This document shows, in pieces, positions 8,100 through 15,437 of a DNA stretch of 41,897 nucleotides (within the stretch, counting starts at the first letter, position 1; every line of letters begins with the position of its first letter). The position numbers were made by a program, and so were the translations under genes. The stretch spans positions 1-41,897 of the forward strand of contig JAJYUU010000021.1 in assembly GCA_021792405.1 (NCBI GenBank). The letters run 5' to 3'. The DNA comes from Actinomycetes bacterium (GTDB lineage Bacteria > Actinomycetota > Actinomycetes > Streptosporangiales > Streptosporangiaceae). The notes below the pieces were generated by a model. The model saw only the letters and a program-made list of their open reading frames with translations. It was not told the origin of the DNA and ran no database searches.

Positions 8100-8171
8100 T
8101 CCCGGGTCGTCTAGCCGGCAGGACGGGGTCTTTTGGTGTCCCTAACCGAGGTTCGAATCCTCGCCCGGGAG
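8100..8171 (+). tRNA. tRNA-Gln (anticodon UUG)
   Basis: A 72-nt cloverleaf. The acceptor arms TCCCGGG/CCCGGGA pair over 7 bp, discriminator G follows, and CCA is not encoded. The D stem is GTCT/GGAC, the T arm is CGAGG-TTCGAAT-CCTCG, and the variable loop is TAAC. The anticodon loop TTTTGGT reads TTG at 34-36, so it decodes CAA. The anticodon stem GGGTC/GTCCC has one T-T mismatch at 30-40. A convergent gene on the other strand ends within the 3' half of the tRNA. Confidence 0.88.
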
Positions 8172-8990
8172 CAGCAATGAGCCGGGAGTGTTGTTCGTGT
8201 CCTCCCCCGGCAGCGCCATCGCGGCGAATGCCCAGCCTTCGACCTGCCGGTACAGTTCGGCACTGCGACGCACCTTGATGATCAAGCAACCGCGGTAGCT
8301 TTCACCCGTGTTCTTTCGGATGGTCTTCGGATTGTGCCGCTTGAGGGTCGGGCGCCTGAATTGCTCTTCGGGCAGCCCGGTGACGCCCACCCAGAACTGC
8401 TGAGCGGCGTCTACGTCTGCGCTTTCGTGGATGTGCACCCGGCAGACAAGCCGTTCCGGCGCGATGCCCGCAACCGTGAGGAACCGCAGAAAGAGCCTGA
8501 TCAGCCCCGGATCGCTATTGATGAAGCCGAGCTGCTCGCTGGGACGATGCGGCTTGCTCTTGCTGCCCTCGCACCAGTAGGCGATGGCACCTGCGATCAG
8601 GATCTCGCGCTCGCTCAGCTCGCCAATCTGAGCCCCGGCACTGTCGCTGACCGCTTGCCGCCTCGCCTCGCGGATCGGCCGCTCGGCTGCCCAGTACTTG
8701 GCTACACCATCAGCGTTGCGCTTGCGGAACTCTTCGTAGCTCAGCCGCCCGCGGCGCGGCAGGTCGCGCACCCAGAGCGACACCGAGCCCTTCGAGACGC
8801 CCAGCTCGGCGGCTATCTCGTCATAGGTGCGGCCGTTGGCGCGCAACTCGCGCGCTTTCAAGCGCAGCTCGTCTTTTGCCCTCGGTCGTAACGTCCACAG
8901 CGGTGCCGGCTCGCCGCGCAGCGCGTGGTTCAGCGTGGAGTTCCCGACGCCTAAGTTCGATACTAAGTTCGGGCGATGGCCACGCATGCG
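8142..8990 (-). CDS. Helix-turn-helix protein with nuclease-like (possibly LAGLIDADG-related) C-terminal domain, tRNA-linked
   Basis: 282 aa from the ATG at 8990; the frame opens earlier at 9152, with a Thr/Val-rich stretch that mirrors the desaturase promoter and looks non-coding. Residues 52-76 (GRTYDEIAAELGVSKGSVSLW) are a clear recombinase/Hin-type HTH. The C-terminal part has ILIAGAIAYWCEGSK, LGFINSDPGLIRLFLRFL, CRVHIHESADVDAAQQFW and PTLKRHNPKTIRKNTGESYRGCL. I have seen this block in uncharacterised actinobacterial proteins. Its hydrophobic helix followed by an acidic residue and GSK recalls degenerate LAGLIDADG homing endonucleases, but that assignment is inference. The TAG stop lies inside the antisense of tRNA-Gln, so the last 10 codons are tRNA sequence. 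Convergent with the tRNA and divergent from the desaturase. Function unknown. Confidence 0.7.
   Translation of the reverse strand, partial: RMRGHRPNLVSNLGVGNSTLNHALRGEPAPLWTLRPRAKDELRLKARELRANGRTYDEIAAELGVSKGSVSLWVRDLPRRGRLSYEEFRKRNADGVAKYWAAERPIREARRQAVSDSAGAQIGELSEREILIAGAIAYWCEGSKSKPHRPSEQLGFINSDPGLIRLFLRFLTVAGIAPERLVCRVHIHESADVDAAQQFWVGVTGLPEEQFRRPTLKRHNPKTIRKNTGESYRGCLIIKVRRSAELYRQVEGWAFAAMALPGEDTNNTPGSLLLPGEDSNLG
8193..8214 (+). repeat. Degenerate copy of the tRNA-Gln 3' end
   Basis: Positions 8193-8214 match the T-arm/acceptor end of tRNA-Gln (8151-8172) at 18 of 22 positions, 42 nt downstream. It appears in the convergent protein as the pair LPGEDTN and LPGEDSN. It resembles an att-site duplication from insertion at a tRNA 3' end, but is short enough that chance is possible. 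Confidence 0.45.
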
Positions 8991-9070
8991 GCGGTCCGCT
9001 GCGGGTACGTGCCTCTTACCGTCTCCTATCCAGGACCATGCCGAAGAATTTTCGCTGGCCGTAGTGCAAC

Positions 9071-9099
9071 TTACGGTCACGTAGGTTACGGTTACGTAA
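9071..9099. promoter_or_regulatory. Tandem palindromic operator upstream of the desaturase
   Basis: Two adjacent 14-nt palindromes of the form TTACG-N4-CGTAR, at 9071-9084 and 9086-9099, with a 15-nt period. The second is perfect (TTACG-GTTA-CGTAA). They lie 84-112 nt before the desaturase ATG. Arrangement and symmetry suit a dimeric TetR-family repressor, and a TetR gene follows the desaturase, making it the prime candidate. Confidence 0.6.
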
Positions 9100-9182
9100 G
9101 CGTATTCTGCAGGAGCCCCTGCCCATGGCGATGCAGACCGGTTATCCCGCAACTGACGGCTGAGTGCCAGGCGAGGATCCAG

Positions 9183-10283
9183 ATGACTGCGATCGACTCC
9201 ACCACGGCGGACGCCGCTACGGCAGTAGCGGCGTCCGCCACCGCTATCGACACCACTGCTAACCCCACGAGCGGAACGGGCAAAGCCGCGGCGCTAGCAG
9301 CCGGCCGCAAGGCGCCGCTGAGTGATCTTCAAGATGAACCGCGAGGCACCTTCGAGAAGGTGCTGGTCGGGATCTTCGTCGCCGTCCCGATGCTGGCGCT
9401 GGTCGCGGCGATCCCGCTGGCCTGGGGCTGGGGCCTTGGCTGGCACGACGTGATCCTCGCGGTGGCCTTCTACCTCATCACCGGCCTTGGCATCTCCATG
9501 GGCTTCCACCGCTACTTCACGCATTCCTCCTTCAAGGCCAGCACCGGCCTGCGGATCGCGCTCGCCATCGCCGGATCGCTCGCGCTCGAGAAGTCGGTAC
9601 TCGAGTGGGTGGCCGACCACCGGCGGCACCACAAGTACAGTGACCGGGACGGCGACCCGCATTCGCCGTGGCGGTTCGGCGACGACTGGAAAGCGCTCAC
9701 CAAGGGCCTCGTCTACGCGCACGTCGGCTGGCTGTTCGACGACGAGCGCACCTCGCAGGAGAAGTTCTGCCCTGACCTGCTCGCCGACAAGAACATCGTG
9801 CGGATCTCGCGCTTGTTCCCCGTCCTGACCGCGGTCTCGCTGCTCGCTCCGGCGCTCATCGGCGGGCTCTGGGCCTGGTCGTGGCAGGGCGCCGTCACCG
9901 CGTTCTTCTGGGCCACGCTGGTCCGGGTGGCTTTCCTGCATCACGTGACCTGGTCCATCAACTCGATCTGCCACACCTTCGGCAAGGAAGAGTTCGAGGT
10001 CAGGGATAAGTCGCGGAACGTGAACTGGCTGGCCATCCTGTCCTTCGGCGAGTCCTGGCACAACCTGCATCACTCCGATCCCACCTGCGCCCGGCATGGC
10101 GCCCTGCGCGGCCAGATCGATATCGCGGCGCGGCTGATCTGGTTCTGCGAGAAGCTCGGCTGGGCGTACGACGTGCGCTGGCCCGACGAAGCCAGGCTGA
10201 GCGGAAAGAGGACTGGCACCAGGCGGCTCGGCTCGATGACACGCCGGGCCGCGCCCGAACCGATTGGCCGGCCCGCACCCTGA
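9183..10283 (+). CDS. Acyl-CoA (delta-9) fatty acid desaturase, membrane di-iron type
   Basis: 366 aa from the ATG at 9183, which has GAGG 7 nt upstream; the frame opens earlier at 8976, but that part is non-coding in character. The protein has the three histidine boxes of membrane di-iron desaturases: GFHRYFTH, DHRRHHKYSD and SWHNLHHSDP. Hydrophobic pairs surround them (VGIFVAVPMLALVAAIPLAW, LFPVLTAVSLLAPALI). The family introduces a cis double bond into acyl-CoA using O2 and reductase electrons, as in the mycobacterial DesA3 group. The first 45 residues are a Thr/Ala-rich tail. No dedicated oxidoreductase is adjacent. Probably controlled by the downstream TetR gene through the tandem operator at 9071-9099. 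Confidence 0.92.
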   Translation: MTAIDSTTADAATAVAASATAIDTTANPTSGTGKAAALAAGRKAPLSDLQDEPRGTFEKVLVGIFVAVPMLALVAAIPLAWGWGLGWHDVILAVAFYLITGLGISMGFHRYFTHSSFKASTGLRIALAIAGSLALEKSVLEWVADHRRHHKYSDRDGDPHSPWRFGDDWKALTKGLVYAHVGWLFDDERTSQEKFCPDLLADKNIVRISRLFPVLTAVSLLAPALIGGLWAWSWQGAVTAFFWATLVRVAFLHHVTWSINSICHTFGKEEFEVRDKSRNVNWLAILSFGESWHNLHHSDPTCARHGALRGQIDIAARLIWFCEKLGWAYDVRWPDEARLSGKRTGTRRLGSMTRRAAPEPIGRPAP

Positions 10284-10300
10284 CCCACCATGATGGAGTA

Positions 10301-10957
10301 GTGACAAATCAGACCGCTTCGAGCAACCGCAAGCGCATGACAGGCAGGGAGCGGCGCGAACAGCTCCTCGACATCGGGCGGCGGCTGTTCGCCGAGCGCG
10401 GCCTGGACGGCACTTCCATCGAGGAGATCGCCGCCCAGGCCGGCGTTTCCAAGCCGGTCGTCTACGAGCATTTCGGCGGCAAGGAAGGGCTATACGCCGT
10501 CGTCGTTGACCGGGAAGTCGAGCGCTTCCTGACCATGGCCACCAGGCTCCTTGACGGCGAGGACACCATGGCCAAGTTCGAGGTCGCCGCTGTCCACCTG
10601 CTGCGCTACATCCAGGAGAACTCCGACGGATTCCGGATCCTGGTCCGTGACTCTAACCCGACCTCAGGCTCCGGCACTTTCGCGAGCCTGATCAGCGACA
10701 TCGCCAGTCAGGTCGAGTACATACTCGGCGATGTGCTGGAATCCAGGGGCTACGACCCGAAGCTGGCGCCGGTATACGCACAGATGCTCGTCGGCATGGT
10801 GGCCTCAGCAGGGCAGTGGTGGCTGGACGCCCGCAAGCCCGACCTTGAGGAAATGGCCGCGCACCTGGTCAATCTAGCCTGGAACGGCATGCGGGAACTT
10901 GACCCCAAGCCGCAACTGTCGGCCGAGGCGATGACGCTACTACGCCAGGGCGAGTGA
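10301..10957 (+). CDS. TetR-family transcriptional regulator
   Basis: 218 aa with a GTG start at 10301 preceded by GGAG, 17 nt after the desaturase stop, so likely co-transcribed. The N-terminal HTH is typical of TetR: RREQLLDIGRRLFAERGLDGTSIEEIAAQAGVSKPVVYEHFGGKEGLYAVV (roughly residues 18-70). The C-terminal ligand domain contains FRILVRDS and MLVGMVASAGQWWLDARKP, shared by a well-conserved actinobacterial TetR subgroup. Its place behind a desaturase suggests it senses an acyl-CoA or lipid and controls membrane unsaturation. The tandem TTACG-N4-CGTAA palindromes ahead of the desaturase are its likely operator. Confidence 0.9.
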   Translation: MTNQTASSNRKRMTGRERREQLLDIGRRLFAERGLDGTSIEEIAAQAGVSKPVVYEHFGGKEGLYAVVVDREVERFLTMATRLLDGEDTMAKFEVAAVHLLRYIQENSDGFRILVRDSNPTSGSGTFASLISDIASQVEYILGDVLESRGYDPKLAPVYAQMLVGMVASAGQWWLDARKPDLEEMAAHLVNLAWNGMRELDPKPQLSAEAMTLLRQGE

Positions 10958-11031
10958 TCAGGCGGGCACGGTCCCGGCGCTGAGCCAGAACCCGCAACCA
11001 TGACCGCGCGCGGCCACCGAGGGCAGGGTGC

Positions 11032-11814
11032 TCAGGGTCGCTGCGCCACCACGAAGACGCGCCGGAACGGCAGTACGGTGCCGTACTGGGCAGCCGGGTA
11101 GTACTGCCGGACCGCCAGCGAGTACGCGGCGACGAACTCGCGGGCTTCGGCGGCGCGGAGCACAGCGAGAACCGGGCGCAGTCCGGTGCCCTTGTACCAC
11201 TCCGTCACGGGGTCGCTGCCCTGGAGCACATGCAGGTAGGTGGTCTCCCACGCGTCGACGATCAGGCCCTGGCCGGCCAGCAGGTCAAGATACTCGGCAG
11301 GTTCGCCGGCCTGGCGGTTGAGCTGGATGCCTGCCAGCCGATCCCGCCACCTGTCTGAGCCCGCTAGCTCCCGCAACACGGCATGGCTTGGCTGGTCAAA
11401 ATTGCCCGGTAGCTGGAATGCGAGCCAGCCGGCCGGGGCGAGCCACGCTGCCCAGCGCGGGAGCAGCTCTCGATGGTTCGGTACCCATTGCAGCACCGCG
11501 TTCGAGATGATCACGTCGGCCGGCCGGCCGGGCTGCCAGTCGTTGACGTCGCCCGTGACGAAGCTGAGCCGGCCACTGCGGGCGGCCTCGCCGTAGTCCG
11601 CCTGCTGCGCGGTGGCGATCATCTCCGCCGACGAGTCGACGCCCAGCACCTCCGCACGCGGCCACCTGGCGGCCAGCGAAGCGGTCAGCTGGCCGGGGCC
11701 GCAGCCGAGATCGAGCACATGGCCGGGCGCGGTCGCGCCGATCCGGGCAACCAGGTCGTAGAACGGGCGCGAGCGCTCGCCGGCGAAGTTCAGGTACTGC
11801 GCAGGATCCCACAT
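11032..11814 (-). CDS. tam: Trans-aconitate 2-methyltransferase
   Basis: A 260-aa SAM-dependent methyltransferase. Tam methylates trans-aconitate, a spontaneous isomer of the TCA intermediate cis-aconitate that inhibits aconitase. It has the family N-terminus MWDPAQYLNF, GERSRPFYDLVARI, SAM motif I VLDLGCGPGQLT (near residue 35), and VISNAVLQWVPNH. The length matches E. coli and Streptomyces Tam. It is divergent from a MarR gene, with paired palindromes between them, the arrangement known for Streptomyces tam/tamR. It ends convergently with the TetR gene. Confidence 0.93.
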   Translation of the reverse strand: MWDPAQYLNFAGERSRPFYDLVARIGATAPGHVLDLGCGPGQLTASLAARWPRAEVLGVDSSAEMIATAQQADYGEAARSGRLSFVTGDVNDWQPGRPADVIISNAVLQWVPNHRELLPRWAAWLAPAGWLAFQLPGNFDQPSHAVLRELAGSDRWRDRLAGIQLNRQAGEPAEYLDLLAGQGLIVDAWETTYLHVLQGSDPVTEWYKGTGLRPVLAVLRAAEAREFVAAYSLAVRQYYPAAQYGTVLPFRRVFVVAQRP

Positions 11815-11832
11815 GGCGGTTCATCCAATTCC

Positions 11833-11889
11833 CTTGACATCGAGATACTTCGCGGTATTTCTTACCGGACTAGAAGTCTCGACGTCAAG
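11833..11889. promoter_or_regulatory. Paired TamR-type operators between tam and tamR
   Basis: Two 12-nt sites fitting CTYGAYRTCRAG lie at 11833-11844 (CTTGACATCGAG) and 11878-11889 (CTCGACGTCAAG). Together the 13-nt arms 11833-11845 and 11877-11889 form one large inverted repeat with 12 of 13 matches. Each site is itself an imperfect palindrome, as expected for a MarR dimer. Position between divergent tam and tamR genes fits autoregulation plus control of tam. Confidence 0.68.
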
Positions 11890-11904
11890 AGATATGCTCC
11901 AGTC

Positions 11905-12444
11905 ATGGCATCCGCCAAGGACCAGGTCAGCAACCGCCTTCCGGCCACCGATGAGGTCGACGGAATCGTCGCTGGCTGGCACGCCGAGCGGCCGGACCTG
12001 GACGTAAGCCCGCTGCAGGTGCTCAGCCGGGTGTCGCGGCTGGCCCGGCACCTGGACCGGGCGAGGCGGACCGCATTCGCCACGCACGGCCTGGAGGTCT
12101 GGGAGTTCGATGTGCTCTCCGCACTCCGCCGGCAAGGTCCGCCGTACCAGCTCAGCCCTGGCGCCCTGATCCGCGCGACGCTTGTGACGTCCGGCACGAT
12201 GACCAACCGGATCGACCGCCTGGAGTCGGCGGGACTGGTCAGCCGCCGACGCGACCCGCACGACAAGCGCGGCGTGCTGGTGCAACTCACCGGCGACGGG
12301 CTCAGAGCGGTTGACGCCGCGTTCGAGGCTCTGCTGGCGCGCGAGGAGGCGCTGCTGACCGTCCTCGACGGCGACCGCCAAGATCAGCTCGCCGGGCTGC
12401 TGCGGATCCTGCTGGCTCCCTTCGATGCGGGGGAGCCGGGTTGA
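11905..12444 (+). CDS. tamR: MarR-family regulator, TamR-like
   Basis: 179 aa from the ATG at 11905; the open frame further left is the shadow of tam. It has a winged-helix MarR domain: LEVWEFDVLSALRRQGPP, SPGALIRATLVTSGTMTNRIDRLESAGLVSRR and RDPHDKRGVLVQLTGDG. Streptomyces TamR binds citrate and trans-aconitate and loses DNA binding, thereby inducing tam and aconitase during oxidative stress. Divergent placement from tam and the two palindromes between the genes support the same role here. The ligand response is inferred. Confidence 0.85.
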   Translation: MASAKDQVSNRLPATDEVDGIVAGWHAERPDLDVSPLQVLSRVSRLARHLDRARRTAFATHGLEVWEFDVLSALRRQGPPYQLSPGALIRATLVTSGTMTNRIDRLESAGLVSRRRDPHDKRGVLVQLTGDGLRAVDAAFEALLAREEALLTVLDGDRQDQLAGLLRILLAPFDAGEPG

Positions 12445-12452
12445 TGCCCACA

Positions 12453-12516
12453 CCCTAGCCGCTTCCTGGCCTTTGCCGGGTGATTCGTCCCTTATATACC
12501 CAGCGATGGGCTAGGG
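12453..12516. terminator. Possible bidirectional stem-loop between tamR and the ABC-F gene
   Basis: Perfect 8-bp arms CCCTAGCC (12453-12460) and GGCTAGGG (12509-12516) with a long 48-nt loop, between two convergent genes. Weak evidence. Confidence 0.3.
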
Positions 12517-12568
12517 AGTCGGAACCGCGCAGGATTACTGGCGGTGCAGCCGTCGCCGGGCCCGTGAG

Positions 12569-14422
12569 TCAGCCGCCGAGTTCCTCAGCCACCGTCAGCC
12601 AGCGCTCTTCCAGCGCACTGCGCTCTGCCTGGAGAGCATGCAACTGCTCGCCGAGCTCGACCAGCCTTGCGTAGTCGCTAGCATGGCCAGCCAGGTCCGC
12701 GGCCAGCCGAGCTTCGTCGTCGGTCAGCCTGGCGATCTGCCGTTCGAGCCTGGTCAGCTCTTTCTGGCCGGCTCGCTGCTGCGCCGCCGAGGGCTGGCGC
12801 GACCCGCCGGGCTGCTGCGCCGCCGAGGGCTGGCGCGATCCGCCGGCCCGCGGCGACCCGCCGGCCCGCGGCAAGCCGCCGGCCGAGGGCAAGCCGCCGG
12901 CCGAGGGCAAGCCGCCGGCGCGTACGGCCCGTTCCCGGATGGTCAGGTACTCGTCGATGCCGCCGGGCAGGAACGCAAGCTGCTCGTCCACGAGCCCGAG
13001 CACGTGATCGGTCACGCGCTCGAGGAAATACCGGTCGTGGCTGACCACCACGACCGAGCCAGGCCAGCCGTCGAGCAGATCCTCCAGCTCGGTCAGCGTC
13101 TCGATGTCCAGGTCGTTGGTCGGCTCGTCCAGCAGCAGCACGTTCGGCTCGGCGAGCAGGATCAGCAGCAACTGGAGCCGACGGCGCTCGCCGCCGGACA
13201 AATCGCCGATTCTGGCCCACTGCCGGTCGCCGCGCAGTCCGAGGCGCTCGAGCAGCTGGCTCGCCGACAGCTCGCGCCTGCCGATGACCGCCGAGCCGCG
13301 TACCCGCTCGGCGGCTTCCAGCACCCGCAGGTCCTCCTCGACGGCGGGCGGCTGCTGGGTCAGGTAACCGAGGCGCACCGTGCTCCCCCTGACCACTACT
13401 CCGGTGGTCGTGACCGGGCCTGTCTCCGCCGCCGGCAGGTCGCCGGACAGCAGCCTGAGCAGCGTGGTCTTGCCGGTGCCGTTCACGCCGACGATTCCCA
13501 CCCGGTCACCGGGGCCGAGCTGCCAGGTGACGTGGCTCAGCAGCAACTTCTCGCCCGCGCGCACGCAGACATCGTCGAGTTCGAGTACCGTCTTGCTCAG
13601 CCGCGCGGCCGCGAGGCGGGCGAGTTCCACGCCGTCCCTGGCCGGCGGCTCGTCCGCGATCAGCGCACTGGCAGCCTCGATGCGGAACTTCGGCTTGCTC
13701 GTTCGGGCCGGCGGGCCGCGGCGCAGCCAGGCGAGTTCCTTGCGCATCAGGTTGCGGCGGCGCTCATCGGCGGCGGCCGCGATCCTCGCCCGCTCTGCCT
13801 TGGCGAGCACGTACGCGGAGTAACCGCCGTCGTAGACGTGCACCTGGCCGTCGGCCAGTTCCCAGGTCAGTTCGGTTACCGCGTCCAGGAACCAGCGGTC
13901 GTGGGTGACGATCACGTAGCTGCGCGCGTACTGCCGCAGATAGCCCGCGAGCCAGCTGATCGCTTCGACGTCCAGATGGTTCGTCGGCTCATCCAGCAGC
14001 AGCAAGTCGTAGCTGCGGCGCAGCAGCGCGGCCAGCGCCGTCCGGCGCCGCTCACCGCCCGACAACTGGCCGGCGTCGGCAGTCAGGTCGATGCCGCCGA
14101 GCAGAGCCTCGACGACGGCCCGGCTGCGCGGGTCCGCTGCCCATTCGTGCTCGGCCAGGCCGCCCAGCACTATCTCGCTGACCGAGCCGGCCAGGCTCTC
14201 GGCCTGCGGCAGGTAGCCGATGGTGATATCGCGAGTCCTGGTGGCCCGGCCAGAGTCCAGCTCCTGTGTCCCGGCAAGCGCGCCGAGCAGCGTAGTCTTG
14301 CCTGTCCCGTTGCGGCCGACCACCCCGATGCGCTGCCCCGCCGCGATGCCCAGTGAGACGTGATCAAGCAGGACTCGCTCGTGGTAGGCCTTGGCCGCGA
14401 GCTCGAGGTTCACCAGGTTCAT
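12569..14422 (-). CDS. ABC-F family ATP-binding protein (translation factor type)
   Basis: 617 aa with two ABC ATPase domains and no membrane segments, the ABC-F layout. Domain 1 (residues 1-240) has Walker A GRNGTGKTT, signature LSGGERRR and Walker B LLLLDEPTNHLD. Domain 2 (roughly 280-500) has GVNGTGKTT, LSGGERRR and VLLLDEPTNDLD. Relatives act on the ribosome (EttA, Uup) or protect it from antibiotics; the sequence does not tell which. A low-complexity linker follows (near residues 500-550: GGLPSAGG and SRQPSAAQQ repeats), then a C-terminal coiled coil (LERQIARLTDDEARLAADL). It begins 13 nt after the ispE stop, continuing the metG-tatD-rsmA-ispE run. Confidence 0.93.
   Translation of the reverse strand: MNLVNLELAAKAYHERVLLDHVSLGIAAGQRIGVVGRNGTGKTTLLGALAGTQELDSGRATRTRDITIGYLPQAESLAGSVSEIVLGGLAEHEWAADPRSRAVVEALLGGIDLTADAGQLSGGERRRTALAALLRRSYDLLLLDEPTNHLDVEAISWLAGYLRQYARSYVIVTHDRWFLDAVTELTWELADGQVHVYDGGYSAYVLAKAERARIAAAADERRRNLMRKELAWLRRGPPARTSKPKFRIEAASALIADEPPARDGVELARLAAARLSKTVLELDDVCVRAGEKLLLSHVTWQLGPGDRVGIVGVNGTGKTTLLRLLSGDLPAAETGPVTTTGVVVRGSTVRLGYLTQQPPAVEEDLRVLEAAERVRGSAVIGRRELSASQLLERLGLRGDRQWARIGDLSGGERRRLQLLLILLAEPNVLLLDEPTNDLDIETLTELEDLLDGWPGSVVVVSHDRYFLERVTDHVLGLVDEQLAFLPGGIDEYLTIRERAVRAGGLPSAGGLPSAGGLPRAGGSPRAGGSRQPSAAQQPGGSRQPSAAQQRAGQKELTRLERQIARLTDDEARLAADLAGHASDYARLVELGEQLHALQAERSALEERWLTVAEELGG
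12775..12918. repeat. Two nested tandem repeat arrays in the ABC-F linker
   Basis: Two 36-nt units (12775-12810 and 12811-12846, one mismatch) are followed by four 18-nt units (12847-12918, the last two identical). Both lengths are multiples of three. They encode the flexible Gly/Pro/Ser-rich linker before the C-terminal coiled coil. Confidence 0.85.
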
Positions 14423-14435
14423 GAGCAGGTGCCAG

Positions 14436-15437
14436 TCATGACGACGACCGGCGGTCGCGGACTACGGTCGCGCCCGGTGCGGGGCCGCTGGCCCTGGCGA
14501 CAGCGCGACACACCCCGGCGCTGGTCAGCGCAACAGCGAGGTCCCGTGCGCGGTCGGCATCGCTGGACAGGAACGCGCACGTCGGTCCCGAGCCCGACAC
14601 GATCGCGCCTAGTGCGCCGTTCTGCCGCCCGGCTGTCAGCGTCTGCCGCAGGCCCGGCTCCAGCGACAGCGCGGCCGGCTGCAAGTCGTTGGACAGCAAC
14701 GGCCCGACCTGCGCCGGGTCGCCGGACCGTAGCGCCGCCATCAGCGGATGACTCAACTCAGGCTCACCCGGCCGCAGCCCGGGCCCGGGCCGGTCACCGC
14801 CAGCCGCGCCGCCAGTGGCGCCAGCCGCGGCACGCGCCGCCCTGAGCCGGTCGCAGGTCGCGTAGACCTGGGCAGTGGACAAGCCGCGGTGCCCGAACGC
14901 CAGCGCCCAGTGATAGCTGCCGGTCGCCAGGGCCGGTGTCAGCTGCTCGCCGCGGCCGCGGCCGACCGCGGTGCCGCCCAGGAGCCCGAATGGGACATCG
15001 CTGCCGAGGCCGGCGGCCAACTCGATGAGGTCGCGCTGGGACAGGCCGGTCTGCCACAGCTCGTTACAGGCCAGCAGGGTGGCCGCGGCATCCGCGCTGC
15101 CGCCCGCCAGGCCGGCCGCGACCGGGATCCGCTTCGTGATGCGGATCTGCACGCGGAAGCCGCGCAGCCCGGCCGCGCGGGCCAGCGCGGCCGCTGCCTT
15201 CCAGGCAAGGTTCGACCGATCCAGGGGAACGGCGGCCGCGTCTTCGCCGCTGACCGACAGTGCGGTCTTCTCCGCTGGCAGCACCGTAACCTCGTCGAAC
15301 AGCGAGACCGCGTGGAACACCGTGACGAGCGGGTGATAGCCGTCAGCGCGGGGCGGCCCAACGGCGAGTTGCAGGTTGACTTTCGCCGGCGCCCGGACAG
15401 TGACTGCCGCCTGAGCCGGCCTGTTTGCTGAGGTCAC
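14436..15437 (-). CDS. ispE: 4-diphosphocytidyl-2-C-methyl-D-erythritol kinase
   Basis: A GHMP kinase of the non-mevalonate (MEP) isoprenoid pathway that phosphorylates CDP-ME. 333 aa from the GTG at 15437; the longer open frame mirrors rsmA. It has the N-terminal [28 protein letters not shown], the GHMP glycine loop [38 protein letters not shown] and the C-terminal [14 protein letters not shown]. The start overlaps the rsmA stop as GTGA, giving translational coupling. An insertion of about 20 Ala/Gly-rich residues lies in the C-terminal half. The rsmA-ispE pairing is widespread in bacteria. Confidence 0.94.
   Translation of the reverse strand: MTSANRPAQAAVTVRAPAKVNLQLAVGPPRADGYHPLVTVFHAVSLFDEVTVLPAEKTALSVSGEDAAAVPLDRSNLAWKAAAALARAAGLRGFRVQIRITKRIPVAAGLAGGSADAAATLLACNELWQTGLSQRDLIELAAGLGSDVPFGLLGGTAVGRGRGEQLTPALATGSYHWALAFGHRGLSTAQVYATCDRLRAARAAAGATGGAAGGDRPGPGLRPGEPELSHPLMAALRSGDPAQVGPLLSNDLQPAALSLEPGLRQTLTAGRQNGALGAIVSGSGPTCAFLSSDADRARDLAVALTSAGVCRAVARASGPAPGATVVRDRRSSS

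Noticed and set aside
8059-8289. Minus-strand 76-aa open frame containing GRGFEPRLGT
   Set aside because: This is the antisense translation of the tRNA-Gln T arm and flanks, a well-known false ORF pattern.
11473-11904. N-terminal extension of the MarR-family frame
   Set aside because: It mirrors tam on the other strand and would erase the divergent promoter; the ATG at 11905 fits MarR length.
12638-14356. 572-aa open frame antisense to the ABC-F gene
   Set aside because: No recognisable domain; composition of a shadow frame opposite a clear ABC-F protein.
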